This document shows, piece by piece, positions 1 to 8,319 of a DNA stretch of 64,000 nucleotides. The first letter of the stretch is position 1; each line of letters opens with the position of its first letter. This DNA comes from Ancylobacter sp. Lp-2 (GTDB lineage Bacteria > Pseudomonadota > Alphaproteobacteria > Rhizobiales > Xanthobacteraceae): the NCBI RefSeq assembly GCF_020523795.1, contig NZ_JAJALI010000010.1, positions 1 to 64,000 on the forward strand, read 5' to 3'. The notes under the pieces were generated by a model. The model made no database searches. It had not been told where the DNA came from and saw only the letters and a program-made list of their open reading frames with translations. The position numbers and the translations under genes are program-made.

Positions 1-1089
1 GGCTTCATCGGCGAAGTGGCGGTGTCGGAGAAGAACTTCCTCGGCCGCGGCCAGTATGTCCGCCTCGCCGGCACGCTGGGCGAGGATACTCATGGCATCG
101 ACTTCAACTTCACCGAGCCCTATTTCCTCGACTCCCGCATCTCCGCCGGTTTCGACCTGTCCTGGCGGGTGACGGAAGCCACCAGTTCGAGCCCCTATGA
201 CACGACGACCGGTGGCGGCACGCTGCGCGTCGGCCTGCCGCTCACTGACGAGTTGACCCTCGGCCTGCGCTACACGCTGTCGCAGAAGGAAATCTCGATC
301 GACGAGGACATCATCGAGGATTACGGCACGCCGTCATGGGCCCTGCTCGAAATCAACAATCAGGCCTACATCACCTCGGCGATCGGCTACACGCTCAGCT
401 ACAACATGCTGGACAGCAACGTTAGTCCCACGAACGGCTACCTACTTGAGTTCAAGCAGGATCTGGCCGGCGTCGGCGGCGACGTGAACTACATCCGCTC
501 CACCTTCGATTCCCGCTGGTACATGCCCGCCTTCGGCGATGTGGTCTTCATGGTGCGCGGCCAGGCAGGTAACGTGTCGTCCTGGGGCGGCGACGATCTG
601 CGCATCCTCGACAACTTCTTCAAAGGCCCCGACCTCGTCCGCGGCTTCGAATCGAACGGTATCGGTCCGCGCGATCTGGCCTCCGGCCTCGACGGCTCGG
701 ATCCGGATGCGTTGGGCGGCACGCTCTACTGGGGGGCCTCGGCGGAGTTGCAGTTCCCGCTCTCCTTCCTGCCGAAGGAGGCGGGCATCAGCGCCGCACT
801 GTTCGCCGATGCCGGCTCGCTGTGGGGATATGAGGGCGGCACGACCTTCGAGAATGTCTCCGGCTGGCAGGACAATCTCGTCGACTGCAGCTCGATCTCG
901 GGTTCCAAGACCAAGGGCTACGCCAATGTCTGCGTCGCCGACAGCGACTCGATCCGCTCCTCGGTCGGTGTCAGCCTGATCTGGAAGTCGCCCTTCGGCC
1001 CGCTGCGCTTCGACTATGCGTGGGTGCTGACCAAGGAAGACTACGACCAGACGCAGTCGTTCCGCTTCAGCGGCGGCACCAAATTCTGA
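1..1089 (+). CDS. bamA: Outer membrane protein assembly factor BamA, C-terminal part (5' end outside window)
   Basis: The reading frame is open from the first base, so the gene begins upstream of the window. The visible 362 residues are the end of the POTRA region and the Omp85 beta-barrel: FNFTEPYF near the start, the VRGFESNGIGPRD segment in the middle that matches the conserved VRGF motif of loop 6, and a C-terminus GPLRFDYAW...FRFSGGTKF ending in phenylalanine, typical of outer-membrane barrels. BamA inserts beta-barrel proteins into the outer membrane. The family assignment rests on these motifs and is strong. An inverted repeat follows the stop codon and could end transcription from both sides. 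Nothing is odd apart from the missing 5' end. Confidence 0.95.
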   Translation, partial: GFIGEVAVSEKNFLGRGQYVRLAGTLGEDTHGIDFNFTEPYFLDSRISAGFDLSWRVTEATSSSPYDTTTGGGTLRVGLPLTDELTLGLRYTLSQKEISIDEDIIEDYGTPSWALLEINNQAYITSAIGYTLSYNMLDSNVSPTNGYLLEFKQDLAGVGGDVNYIRSTFDSRWYMPAFGDVVFMVRGQAGNVSSWGGDDLRILDNFFKGPDLVRGFESNGIGPRDLASGLDGSDPDALGGTLYWGASAELQFPLSFLPKEAGISAALFADAGSLWGYEGGTTFENVSGWQDNLVDCSSISGSKTKGYANVCVADSDSIRSSVGVSLIWKSPFGPLRFDYAWVLTKEDYDQTQSFRFSGGTKF

Positions 1090-1111
1090 GCCATATTGTT
1101 TCGCTCGAAGA

Positions 1112-1147
1112 CCGCCGTCGTGGCCGGTTCGCTGGCCACGACGGCGG
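1112..1147. terminator. Strong hairpin between convergent genes (probable bidirectional terminator)
   Basis: Two 14-base arms (1112-1125 and 1134-1147) are perfectly complementary around an 8-base loop. The site lies between the bamA stop and the stop of the convergent histidine kinase. No clear T-run follows on either side, so termination is inferred from position and stem strength only. Confidence 0.6.
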
Positions 1148-1208
1148 ACCTCCTGCCAACGGTGTACTGGGCCGCGAAGTCGATCCTGCCGCAGGCAGGG
1201 TGGTCGTC

Positions 1209-2471
1209 TCAGGTCGGGCTGGCGGCCGGGAACGACAGATGCTGGACCAATCCACCCTCCGGGCGGTTCTGCAGTATAAGGCGTCCGCCATTGCCGATGG
1301 CGATTTCGCGCGCGATGGCGAGGCCGAGCCCGGCACCGGGTATCTCGGCTCCGCGCGCGGGATCGACGCGGAAGAACGGCTCGAAGACCTGCCCCATCAA
1401 CGCCTCGGGAATTCCCGGCCCGCGATCGGAGATGGTGACCCGCGCTTCGCCTTCGGCGGAGGAGACGGCGATATGGGCGCCGCCACCATGCGTCGCGGCA
1501 TTGATCGTCAGGTTGCGGATGGCGCGCCGCAGCGACAGCGGCCGAGCCTGGATACTCACCTCAACGGTCGAATCCAGGCGGATGGCCAGGCCGACCTCCC
1601 GGAGCTCGTCGGTGACGTCGCGCACCAGCGTGTCGAGCCGTATCGGGCTGCGTGTCGAGCCCTCCACCTCCTCGCGCACCAGTTGGATCGCGCTATCGGC
1701 AATGCGGTTGAGTTCATCGAGGTCGCCGATCCAGATGTCGCGGTCCTCATCGGGCAGGAACTCGGCGCGCAGCCGCATCCGTGTCATCGGGGTGCGCAGG
1801 TCGTGTCCCGCCGCCGCTACAAGGCGAATGCGGCTTTCCATCGCCTGTTTCAGCCGTGAGGCGAGCAGATTGATCGCCCGGGCCGCGGCGCGGACCTCTT
1901 CGGGGCCGTTTTCCGCCAGCGGCGATATCTCGCCACCCGGGCCGATGGTGGCAACCGTGCGCTCGAGCAGGGCGAGCGGCGCGGTAAGGCGGCGCACCGC
2001 AATCAGCATCACCAGTGTCGTGCCGATCAGCATGGCGAGCACCCAGCCGAACAGGGCCCAATGCTGATTGCGCGGCTCGGGCGGTGCCGCCAACGGCAGC
2101 CACAGCCAGCGCCCATCCGCCAGACGGCCGGCGAGCACCGGCCAGGAGGCTTCGGGAGCCTTGTAGACGGCGATCCTCTCCGGCCGCCCCCGGGTCGCAA
2201 GCGCGGCGTTTATTCCGTGTGTCGGCGCTTCCAGCACCTCTCCCGATGGCGGTTGCGCGTGCACGCCGATCACGCGATCGGACATCGGGACCGGCACGTT
2301 GCCATGCGCGACCAGATCGGCGACCAGCGCCCACTGAGATGCGACCGCATCCTCGATTTCGTCGAAACGGGGAGGGGTCAGCAGCAGGAAGGACAGGGTG
2401 GTCGCGACGACGGACACGAGCAGGAGGGCGGCGACCAGCAAGAGCGTGAGTTTGGTGCGGAGCCGGTTCAC
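1209..2471 (-). CDS. EnvZ-type sensor histidine kinase
   Basis: Membrane sensor kinase of about 420 residues. A first transmembrane helix spans roughly residues 8-31, a periplasmic sensor follows, and a second helix at about 139-160 leads into a HAMP linker. The phosphoacceptor is H223 in AGHDLRTP, the N box is RNLTINAATHG with N324, and the ATP lid has DRGPGIP and GAGLGLAIA. The open frame extends far upstream through the regulator gene, but the GTG at 2471-2469 overlaps the regulator stop in GTGA, the usual coupling of such pairs, so that start is chosen. It should phosphorylate the regulator encoded immediately upstream. The divergent LTXXQ gene suggests an envelope-stress signal, which is inference. 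Confidence 0.9.
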   Translation of the reverse strand: MNRLRTKLTLLLVAALLLVSVVATTLSFLLLTPPRFDEIEDAVASQWALVADLVAHGNVPVPMSDRVIGVHAQPPSGEVLEAPTHGINAALATRGRPERIAVYKAPEASWPVLAGRLADGRWLWLPLAAPPEPRNQHWALFGWVLAMLIGTTLVMLIAVRRLTAPLALLERTVATIGPGGEISPLAENGPEEVRAAARAINLLASRLKQAMESRIRLVAAAGHDLRTPMTRMRLRAEFLPDEDRDIWIGDLDELNRIADSAIQLVREEVEGSTRSPIRLDTLVRDVTDELREVGLAIRLDSTVEVSIQARPLSLRRAIRNLTINAATHGGGAHIAVSSAEGEARVTISDRGPGIPEALMGQVFEPFFRVDPARGAEIPGAGLGLAIAREIAIGNGGRLILQNRPEGGLVQHLSFPAASPT

Positions 2472-3229
2472 GGCACATCCCTCGATTTCACGGACGCGGC
2501 CCGCGTCTCGACCGGCACCGAAAGCTGATAGCCGCCATTTCTCAGCGTCTTCAGGATACGGAAGCTCCCGGCATCGCCGAGCTTGCGGCGCAGTCTGCTG
2601 ACGAGCACGTCGATCGAGCGATCGAACGGCGAGGCATTGCGGCCTTGCGTAATATCGAGCAACTGGTCGCGGGACAGCATTCGACCCGGGCGCTCGAGAA
2701 AGGCCACGAGCAGATCGAATTCGGCCCCGGTCAGCTGAACATCGGCTCCGCTCGCATCGACCAATTCCCGGGTTCCGGGTTCGGCGACGAAGCCGGCGAA
2801 GCAATAGACCGGTCCGCCGTCCGTGGGAGGCGGCGGGGGATCCGCCACGGGCGGGCGCGAGGCCGTCCGTCGCAAGACAGCCCGGATGCGGGCCAGCAAT
2901 TCGCGCGGATTAAAGGGCTTTCCCAGATAGTCGTCCGCGCCGATCTCAAGGCCGATGATACGATCGACCTCCTCCTTCAGGGCGGTGAGAAGAATGATCG
3001 GCACCTGCGAGCGACTGCGTAGAAGCCGGCAGAGGTCGAGGCCCGGCATGTCCGGCAACATGAGATCCAGCACCACGAGGTCGATCGGCTGCGATGCGAT
3101 GGCCTCGTCGGCGTGCCGGCCGTCCGGTGCCAGCGACACACGGAATCCCTGCTCCTGAAGATAGCGGCCGAGCAATGTGCGAATGGCGTGGTCGTCATCG
3201 ACGACGAGAATGTGCGGGGCCGTCTCCAA
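2468..3229 (-). CDS. OmpR-family response regulator
   Basis: 253 residues: a receiver domain (acidic DDD at 11-13, phosphoacceptor D55 in VVLDLMLPD, T82, K104 in GKPF) joined by a proline-rich linker to a C-terminal winged helix containing QLTGAEFDLL and a DVLVSRLRRKLGD recognition region, as in OmpR/PhoB. The start is a TTG at 3229-3227 preceded by GGAGG with six-base spacing; no better ATG is present. The stop overlaps the kinase start, so the two are translationally coupled. It probably binds the divergent intergenic region 3230-3436 and may control the LTXXQ gene, but no operator was resolved. Confidence 0.92.
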   Translation of the reverse strand: METAPHILVVDDDHAIRTLLGRYLQEQGFRVSLAPDGRHADEAIASQPIDLVVLDLMLPDMPGLDLCRLLRSRSQVPIILLTALKEEVDRIIGLEIGADDYLGKPFNPRELLARIRAVLRRTASRPPVADPPPPPTDGGPVYCFAGFVAEPGTRELVDASGADVQLTGAEFDLLVAFLERPGRMLSRDQLLDITQGRNASPFDRSIDVLVSRLRRKLGDAGSFRILKTLRNGGYQLSVPVETRAASVKSRDVP

Positions 3230-3436
3230 ATCTCGCCTCCAAATCGAACCACCGCAGGTCTCGGTGAAGAATGTGGCGCATTTTCAACGCGATATAGACA
3301 ATAGGCAGCTTTGGGGCAGATCAGGCAACGCTTGGACATAACAAAATTGTCGCCGTTTACATTCGGCAATGTTCGGACCTTCGGGGGCAAAGCGAGGATG
3401 CCAGATTAGCCGGGTTCAACGGTCCACGAGGATTGG

Positions 3437-4066
3437 ATGTTCTCACGTCTGCCGACCCGTTTCGCTGCCCTGGTCCTCTGCACGGCCATCGCCCCGCCAG
3501 GCCCGGCGATCGCGCAGATGGCCGCGGCTTCCAATACGATCGTGCATTGCGTCAGCGCTCGGGAGCCTTCCCCGCCACCGGAACTGTTGGCGCCGACGCG
3601 GATGAGCGAGCTCGATGTTCCCCTCGTTCCGCCGATCGGGCCGGCATTCGGTCTGGCCTCCTATCTCTCGGCATTGGAAACCTATATCGGCATCACGGCA
3701 TCGCAGCTCGACGCCTGGCGCGCCTATACCAACGCCTTCCAGGCCGCGCTGGCCCCGCCAGATTTTGCACCGGGCCTCGAGCCGCCTCCGCGCATGGGCC
3801 CGCCCGGTGGACGGCCGCCTCATGGCGAGGCGCTGCTGCCCGGCGAGGATCTGGCGCGCCGACTGGTCGACAAGGGCGACGCCGCCCGTCGCCTGATGGT
3901 CGCCATCGACGGATTGCGCAGCCAATTGACTACCGAACAATTTGATCGGCTGAGGCACGCCGGACGGACATTTGCCCCTTTGGCCCGCCCTGCGCCCGAC
4001 GCTGATCAGATGCCTCCGGTCAATGATTGTCCGGAGGCAACGGGAGCCTGTACGTCCAACCCCTGA
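3437..4066 (+). CDS. Periplasmic LTXXQ-motif (Spy/CpxP-like) protein
   Basis: 209-residue secreted protein. A signal peptide occupies residues 1-26, ending after AIA. Two LTXXQ-like elements are visible: ITASQLDAWRAY near residue 88 and LTTEQFDRL near residue 165, the second an exact LTxxQ match. The middle is rich in proline and glycine. In Spy and CpxP these motifs mark small periplasmic chaperones or modulators of two-component systems. The gene is divergent from a regulator/kinase pair, which fits a stress-responsive target or negative modulator. The ATG at 3437 has GAGG upstream. Family membership is likely; the partner relationship is inferred from position. Confidence 0.7.
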   Translation: MFSRLPTRFAALVLCTAIAPPGPAIAQMAAASNTIVHCVSAREPSPPPELLAPTRMSELDVPLVPPIGPAFGLASYLSALETYIGITASQLDAWRAYTNAFQAALAPPDFAPGLEPPPRMGPPGGRPPHGEALLPGEDLARRLVDKGDAARRLMVAIDGLRSQLTTEQFDRLRHAGRTFAPLARPAPDADQMPPVNDCPEATGACTSNP

Positions 4067-4080
4067 CAGGCTCCTGGCCA

Positions 4081-4111
4081 CGGCGGACGTTCGCAGGGCG
4101 AGCGTCCGCCG
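4081..4111 (+). terminator. Hairpin downstream of the LTXXQ gene
   Basis: Nine-base perfect arms CGGCGGACG and CGTCCGCCG enclose a 13-base loop, starting 15 bases after the stop codon. A short T-run (TTTT) lies six bases downstream of the stem, so it may be a weak intrinsic terminator. Confidence 0.4.
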
Positions 4112-4168
4112 TATGCTTTTGACGAAATCGCCGGAGGCGGACCGCATAGGTCTCCGGCCAAATTGCAC

Positions 4169-4206
4169 GCCCCCATCGAGCCCGGCATAGGCTCGATGGG
4201 GGCTTT
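4169..4206. terminator. Rho-independent terminator between convergent genes
   Basis: Perfect 14-bp stem (4169-4182 with 4190-4203) around a seven-base loop, followed on the plus strand by TTT. It lies between the LTXXQ gene and the convergent tolC-like gene and is the best terminator candidate in the left part of the window. Confidence 0.75.
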
Positions 4207-4380
4207 GACATGTCCCGGTGTCGCCGGTGGGCAGCCGCCGTCGGCCGGCTCCCGAACGTCTTCGAGCGAACATCTTCGAGGACGAGAGAAGGCGCGACCG
4301 GGCCCCGTCCGCCCTCGACAGGCGGCCGGCGTTTGCCTGCCGCCGCTCCCGCTCCCAGCAGGCGGCGCCGATAAAGGCCG

Positions 4381-5787
4381 TTACTGGCCGCCGGGCGTGC
4401 GCACGCCGATCCAGGCGTCACGCACCTGATTGTAGTGGGTCTTCGGATTATAGGTCGCGACCTTGAGCGTCAGTTTGGTGGCGTTGAGCTCGCCGACCGC
4501 GGACAACAGGGTGTAGGAGGCTACCACCCTGTCACGCTGGGCGGTGACAAGGCTGGAGCGGGCGTCGAACAGCGACGTTTGGGCATTCAGCACGTCGAGC
4601 GTCGTGCGCTGGCCGACGCGCCATTCCTCGCGCACGCCGCGCAGGGCGATCTCGTTGGCGGCGACGGAGGCCTGTGCCGACTCGATGGCGTCCTTCGCGG
4701 CCTGCAGCGCGCCCCAATACTGCACGACATTGGCGCGCACCTGGACGCGGTCCACGTCGACCTCGATCCGCGACTGGCTCAGCAACTCCTTGCTTTCGCG
4801 GATATTGGCGAATTCCGAGCCGCCCTGATAGATCGGCACCGAGAGATTGAGCGTAGCGGCGGCGCTGGTCCCGCGCGCGATGGGATCGCCGTCGTCGTAG
4901 TAATTATACTGCGAGGCGGCCTCGCCATTCAGCGTCAGGGTCGGCGACAGCGCGGCCTCCGAGACCTTCACATTCGCCTGCCCCTGATCCACCGCATGCT
5001 GGCCGGCGAGAATGGCGGGATGCCGCGACAGCCCGAGCGCCACCGCCGCGTCGACGGTCTTCGGCAGCAGCGGATCGATCGGCCGGCCCGGGCTCAGCTT
5101 GTTCGCCTTCAGTCCGGTCACCCGCTGGAACACGGCATTGGCGGTGTTCAGGTCGGCGGTCGCCTGCGCCAGCGTGCTCTGCGCATTGGCGACGCTGGCC
5201 TCGGCCTGGGCGACGTCGGTGTTGGTGATCTCGCCGACCGAGAAGCGCTGGCGTGCCGAGCGCAGCTCCTCCTGGAACGCCGCCAGGTTCTGCTTGCGCA
5301 GGTCGACCAGGGCGGAATTCTGCAGCACGTTCATATAGGCGGTGGCGGCATCGAGCAGTACGCTCTGCTCGGTGTTGCGCAGCAATTCTCGCTGGCCTTT
5401 CACCTGCGATTCGGCGGCGCGAACCGAGCTGGCGGTTTTCAGCCCGTCATAGATGGTCTGGCTGATGGTGATGCCGACGCTCGACGGGTCGGTCTTGTAG
5501 TGGGAAATCGCCGAGCCCGATCCGGTGTCGTAGCGCCCCTCCACCCATTGCGTGCCGATCGACGCGCTGCCGAATATTTGCGGGCGATAGCCGCTCAGCG
5601 CGATCGGCACATACTCGTCGGTCGCGCGGGTGGCCGCGCGTTGCGAGTTCAGGGACGGGTTGGCGTTGTAGGCCGAGACCAAGGCCTGATCGAGCGTCTG
5701 CGCATGTACGCCGGACAGGGAGGCGGCCGAGCCGAGAAAAAGCAGTGTCGCGAAAAAACGCTTCGATGCCCTAGGGTTAGGATCCAT
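4381..5787 (-). CDS. tolC: TolC-family outer membrane efflux/secretion channel
   Basis: 468 residues from the ATG at 5787, chosen over an ATG 13 codons upstream because AGAGGG sits five bases before it and a normal signal peptide (RFFATLLFLGSAASLSGVHA) follows directly. The mature part has the two OEP repeats of TolC: TLDQALVSAYNANPSL at the N-terminus, the YDGLKTASSVRAAESQV segment, and the second-repeat YQGGSEFANIRESKELL. Length and layout match proteobacterial TolC proteins, which form a trimeric channel for tripartite efflux pumps or type I secretion. No pump genes are adjacent, so the partner is unknown. It stands alone between a terminator and a non-coding region. Confidence 0.9.
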   Translation of the reverse strand: MDPNPRASKRFFATLLFLGSAASLSGVHAQTLDQALVSAYNANPSLNSQRAATRATDEYVPIALSGYRPQIFGSASIGTQWVEGRYDTGSGSAISHYKTDPSSVGITISQTIYDGLKTASSVRAAESQVKGQRELLRNTEQSVLLDAATAYMNVLQNSALVDLRKQNLAAFQEELRSARQRFSVGEITNTDVAQAEASVANAQSTLAQATADLNTANAVFQRVTGLKANKLSPGRPIDPLLPKTVDAAVALGLSRHPAILAGQHAVDQGQANVKVSEAALSPTLTLNGEAASQYNYYDDGDPIARGTSAAATLNLSVPIYQGGSEFANIRESKELLSQSRIEVDVDRVQVRANVVQYWGALQAAKDAIESAQASVAANEIALRGVREEWRVGQRTTLDVLNAQTSLFDARSSLVTAQRDRVVASYTLLSAVGELNATKLTLKVATYNPKTHYNQVRDAWIGVRTPGGQ

Positions 5788-6122
5788 CGTTGCCCTCTGT
5801 TCAAAAATCGGGGCCAGACGCGCCAATCCGCAGGGGCGGGATAGCTCGTCTGGCCCTCACCGGAATGGAGCCGTCACTCCATCCGGTTTTCCATGGTTCG
5901 TGACCCTACCAACGAATTGGGAAACTTAATAGTCTCCATATTTATGGCAGGGGCGCGCCGATTGGGTTTCCCAATGCTGGAATGAAGGCGTGACGAGAAC
6001 GACGACGGTCTCCGGCGTCTTGGCACCCGCCTTCGCGATCCAGGTGTCGGCTGGCGGAAGATCGGGTGGGATCATCCGAACGGGGCGGGCGGGAAGCGCT
6101 CATCGCTCTGTCCCGGTGGGCG
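5788..6122. other. Intergenic region upstream of the tolC-like gene
   Basis: About 335 bases holding the tolC promoter region. A relatively AT-rich stretch near 5900-5950 (including TTAATAGTCTCCATATTTATGG) is the likeliest promoter location, but no defined -35/-10 pair or operator could be assigned. No convincing gene is seen. Confidence 0.4.
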
Positions 6123-6395
6123 CTAATCGCGGCTCGGGGGCGGCGCGACAGCCTCCGTGTCTCTCTCGTCGAGAGCGAGGCGTCCGGCCCGGGTTATGGC
6201 GTAAGTATAGTGCGCGCCTTGAATAGTGGTGAGCTGGCACAGTCCGCGTCGCTGAAGCGCATCGAGCGTCCCCCTGCTCATTGGCTTATACAGGGCCCCC
6301 AAATTGGCCTTCCCTCTCAGCATCAGGACAGTCAGCGGCGTCGCTTCTATCGCGCGAAGTCCAGCCAGCATGGGCGGCGTCAAGCTCTCGCTCAT
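6123..6395 (-). CDS. Small protein with a winged-helix-like pattern, function unknown
   Basis: 90 residues from the ATG at 6395; an in-frame ATG at 6446 is possible but lacks a ribosome-binding site, whereas GAGAGG lies upstream of 6395. The sequence has a compact helical pattern (LTPPMLAGLRAIE) followed by SRGTLDALQRRGL and YAITRAGRLAL, the pattern of a recognition helix plus beta wing in small MarR/PadR-like proteins. It does not match a family I can name. Both flanks are non-coding. It could be a small DNA-binding protein or a conserved hypothetical. Confidence 0.5.
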   Translation of the reverse strand: MSESLTPPMLAGLRAIEATPLTVLMLRGKANLGALYKPMSRGTLDALQRRGLCQLTTIQGAHYTYAITRAGRLALDERDTEAVAPPPSRD

Positions 6396-6446
6396 TCTTC
6401 GCCGGCCTCTCACCTGAATATGCGGCCTCAGTTGTTCAATGTACAT

Positions 6447-7221
6447 TCTGCTGCAGGGAGTTGCGCCGCGCCCAAGGACACGGGGATGGCCATACTCGGC
6501 TCGGGTGATGGCGCCAGACGACTCGACGGATCGGCCCGAGCGCCAGAAGCCCGTCCAGATGCGGTGCGGCCGGACACGTCGCGCGGCAATTGCTCGGTGC
6601 CCGGCCGAGCCTGATGTGTTGTGCGACCATCAAGCCGTGCGCAGCCTAGCGCGCTGTCTTGGCTGGCGGTGTTACGAGTTGTTTCCGCTGTGTTTCTTTG
6701 GGTATCTCAACCTTGCTCCCCGCGACGGGTGGGGCGTGCAGGCGAATGGAATGCCGAACCAGGGCGGCCGATCGACCCATCATGCCATCGGACGTGTGCC
6801 AGCCAGGCGCGGAAAGGCTGAACGCGGCGAGGGGCGCCTCGTCGGCTCGTCCTCGCGGTACCTTGCGCGGGTGGATCGGTGTGGCCCAGACCCGGCACGC
6901 GAGACGTTCCGATACGCCGAGACAGGCGTTTTCGGCCGGTGCGATGCTCCGGTGCCGGCGGAAGGCAAGCGGCGGTTGCCACCCACCCCTGCTCCTGGGC
7001 CGCCCGCCCATGAGCGTCGCCGGTTCGGCCGGGAATGACGAGCGGGGTGCCGGACGCGGGATCGGCAATGATGACCGCCGGTAGCCTGAACACCTCCTCG
7101 ACGAATTCAGTCTTCGGCACCGCCAAGATGGCGTTGCCGGCGGAGAATAAACTGAAACGTGCAATAGTTTGCTCGGCATACCGAGTCACAAGGTGCTGCA
7201 CAGGTTGATAAGCTCACGAAA
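6447..7221. other. No confident gene; region preceding the LysR gene
   Basis: 775 bases in which long open frames exist on both strands but look like composition artefacts: arginine-, proline- and glycine-rich with no domain pattern. A minus-strand frame ending near 6707 begins with a somewhat protein-like stretch (FSLFSAGNAILAVPKTEF) at about 7110-7150 and may be the trace of a decayed gene divergent from the LysR gene; this is weak. The last ~60 bases should carry the LysR promoter. Confidence 0.4.
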
Positions 7222-8160
7222 ATGAAGAAGGGGTTCTCTATTCGCGAGGTGGAAGCCTTCGCGGCGGTGATGCGCCACGGCACCGTGACGCGGGCGGCCG
7301 AATTCCTCGACATCTCGCAGCCCGGCGTGTCGAAGCTGCTCGCGCAGTTCGAGGCCAAGGCCGGCTTCACAGCGTTCCGCCGCCATCGCCAGCGCTTGCT
7401 GCCCACTGCCGAGGCGGTGACGCTATTCACCGAGGTGGAGCGCTCCTTCGTGTCGATCCGGGAGATCGATCGCGTTGCCAAGGACATCCGGGACCTGCGC
7501 ACGGGCCGGCTGAACATCGGCATCCTGCCCGCGCTGGGCAGCGGTCTTGGACCGCGGATCATCGCGGGCTTTCTCGCGGAACATCCCGATCTGACAGCGA
7601 CGCTCAATGTGCGCGCGACCCAGACGCTGATCGAATGGGTAGGACGCGGGCAGATCGACGTCGCCATAGGGGTTACGGTGGAAACGGAAAACCCGGCGAT
7701 CGTGCGGCGGCAGATGCCGCCGGTCCCGATCGTCTGTGCGATGCGGGCCGACCATCGGCTGGCGACGAAGCCGTTGATCTCGCTTGGCGATCTGCCCGGG
7801 GAGAACCTGATATCTCTCCTGCCTTCCGACCCTCTCAGCGTGCAGATCCAGCACTTGTGCCGGGCAAGCGGGATCGATCTGCGGGCCGGAATCGAGACCA
7901 ACCTCGCCAGCGCCGCGCTGGCCTTTGTCGACTCGACCGGCGGCGTCGCTCTCATCGATCAGCTGTCGACGGCCATGATGCCTGTTCAAGGGATCATTGT
8001 CCGTCCCTTCCGCCCGCAGCTGTCCATTGGCTACAGCATCTACCGTCAACGCGGTTCAACCCCGTCGCGCCCCGTCGCCCTGTTCATGGACCACGTCGTG
8101 CGCGAGCTTTCGGGGAACGCCTCCAAAACGACCAGTGCCCAGCCGGAGAGCAGTTCATAA
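7222..8160 (+). CDS. LysR-family transcriptional regulator
   Basis: 312 residues. An N-terminal helix-turn-helix (REVEAFAAVMRHGTVTRAAEFLDISQPGVSKLLAQFE) precedes a LysR substrate-binding domain beginning near GRLNIGILPALGSGLGPRII. The ATG at 7222 is chosen because the HTH starts immediately after it; the ribosome-binding site is weak. The gene lies directly upstream of and in the same direction as the ABC/oxidase operon, 159 bases before its first gene, so it is the obvious candidate regulator. LysR proteins typically bind an inducer derived from the pathway substrate. The inducer here is unknown. Confidence 0.9.
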   Translation: MKKGFSIREVEAFAAVMRHGTVTRAAEFLDISQPGVSKLLAQFEAKAGFTAFRRHRQRLLPTAEAVTLFTEVERSFVSIREIDRVAKDIRDLRTGRLNIGILPALGSGLGPRIIAGFLAEHPDLTATLNVRATQTLIEWVGRGQIDVAIGVTVETENPAIVRRQMPPVPIVCAMRADHRLATKPLISLGDLPGENLISLLPSDPLSVQIQHLCRASGIDLRAGIETNLASAALAFVDSTGGVALIDQLSTAMMPVQGIIVRPFRPQLSIGYSIYRQRGSTPSRPVALFMDHVVRELSGNASKTTSAQPESSS

Positions 8161-8319
8161 CTTTTCCATATGAACTGCCCCCGCTTTCGCATTGGATTTA
8201 GAAACGTTGCGAGGTGAAGGTTCCTCTCGCCGATGGCTCGGCTTTACGGATGCCGAAGCCGCCACAAGGGCTCACGTCCTTGAAGGACTTCCAGATCGGT
8301 CCGGCCACAGGGGAACTTC

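Noticed and set aside
1020-2067. Long plus-strand open frames opposite the histidine kinase gene
   Set aside because: Shadow frames of a GC-rich gene on the opposite strand; no domain pattern or ribosome-binding site.
6439-7038. 199-codon plus-strand frame
   Set aside because: Arginine/proline-rich composition, overlapping frames on both strands, and no recognisable motif.
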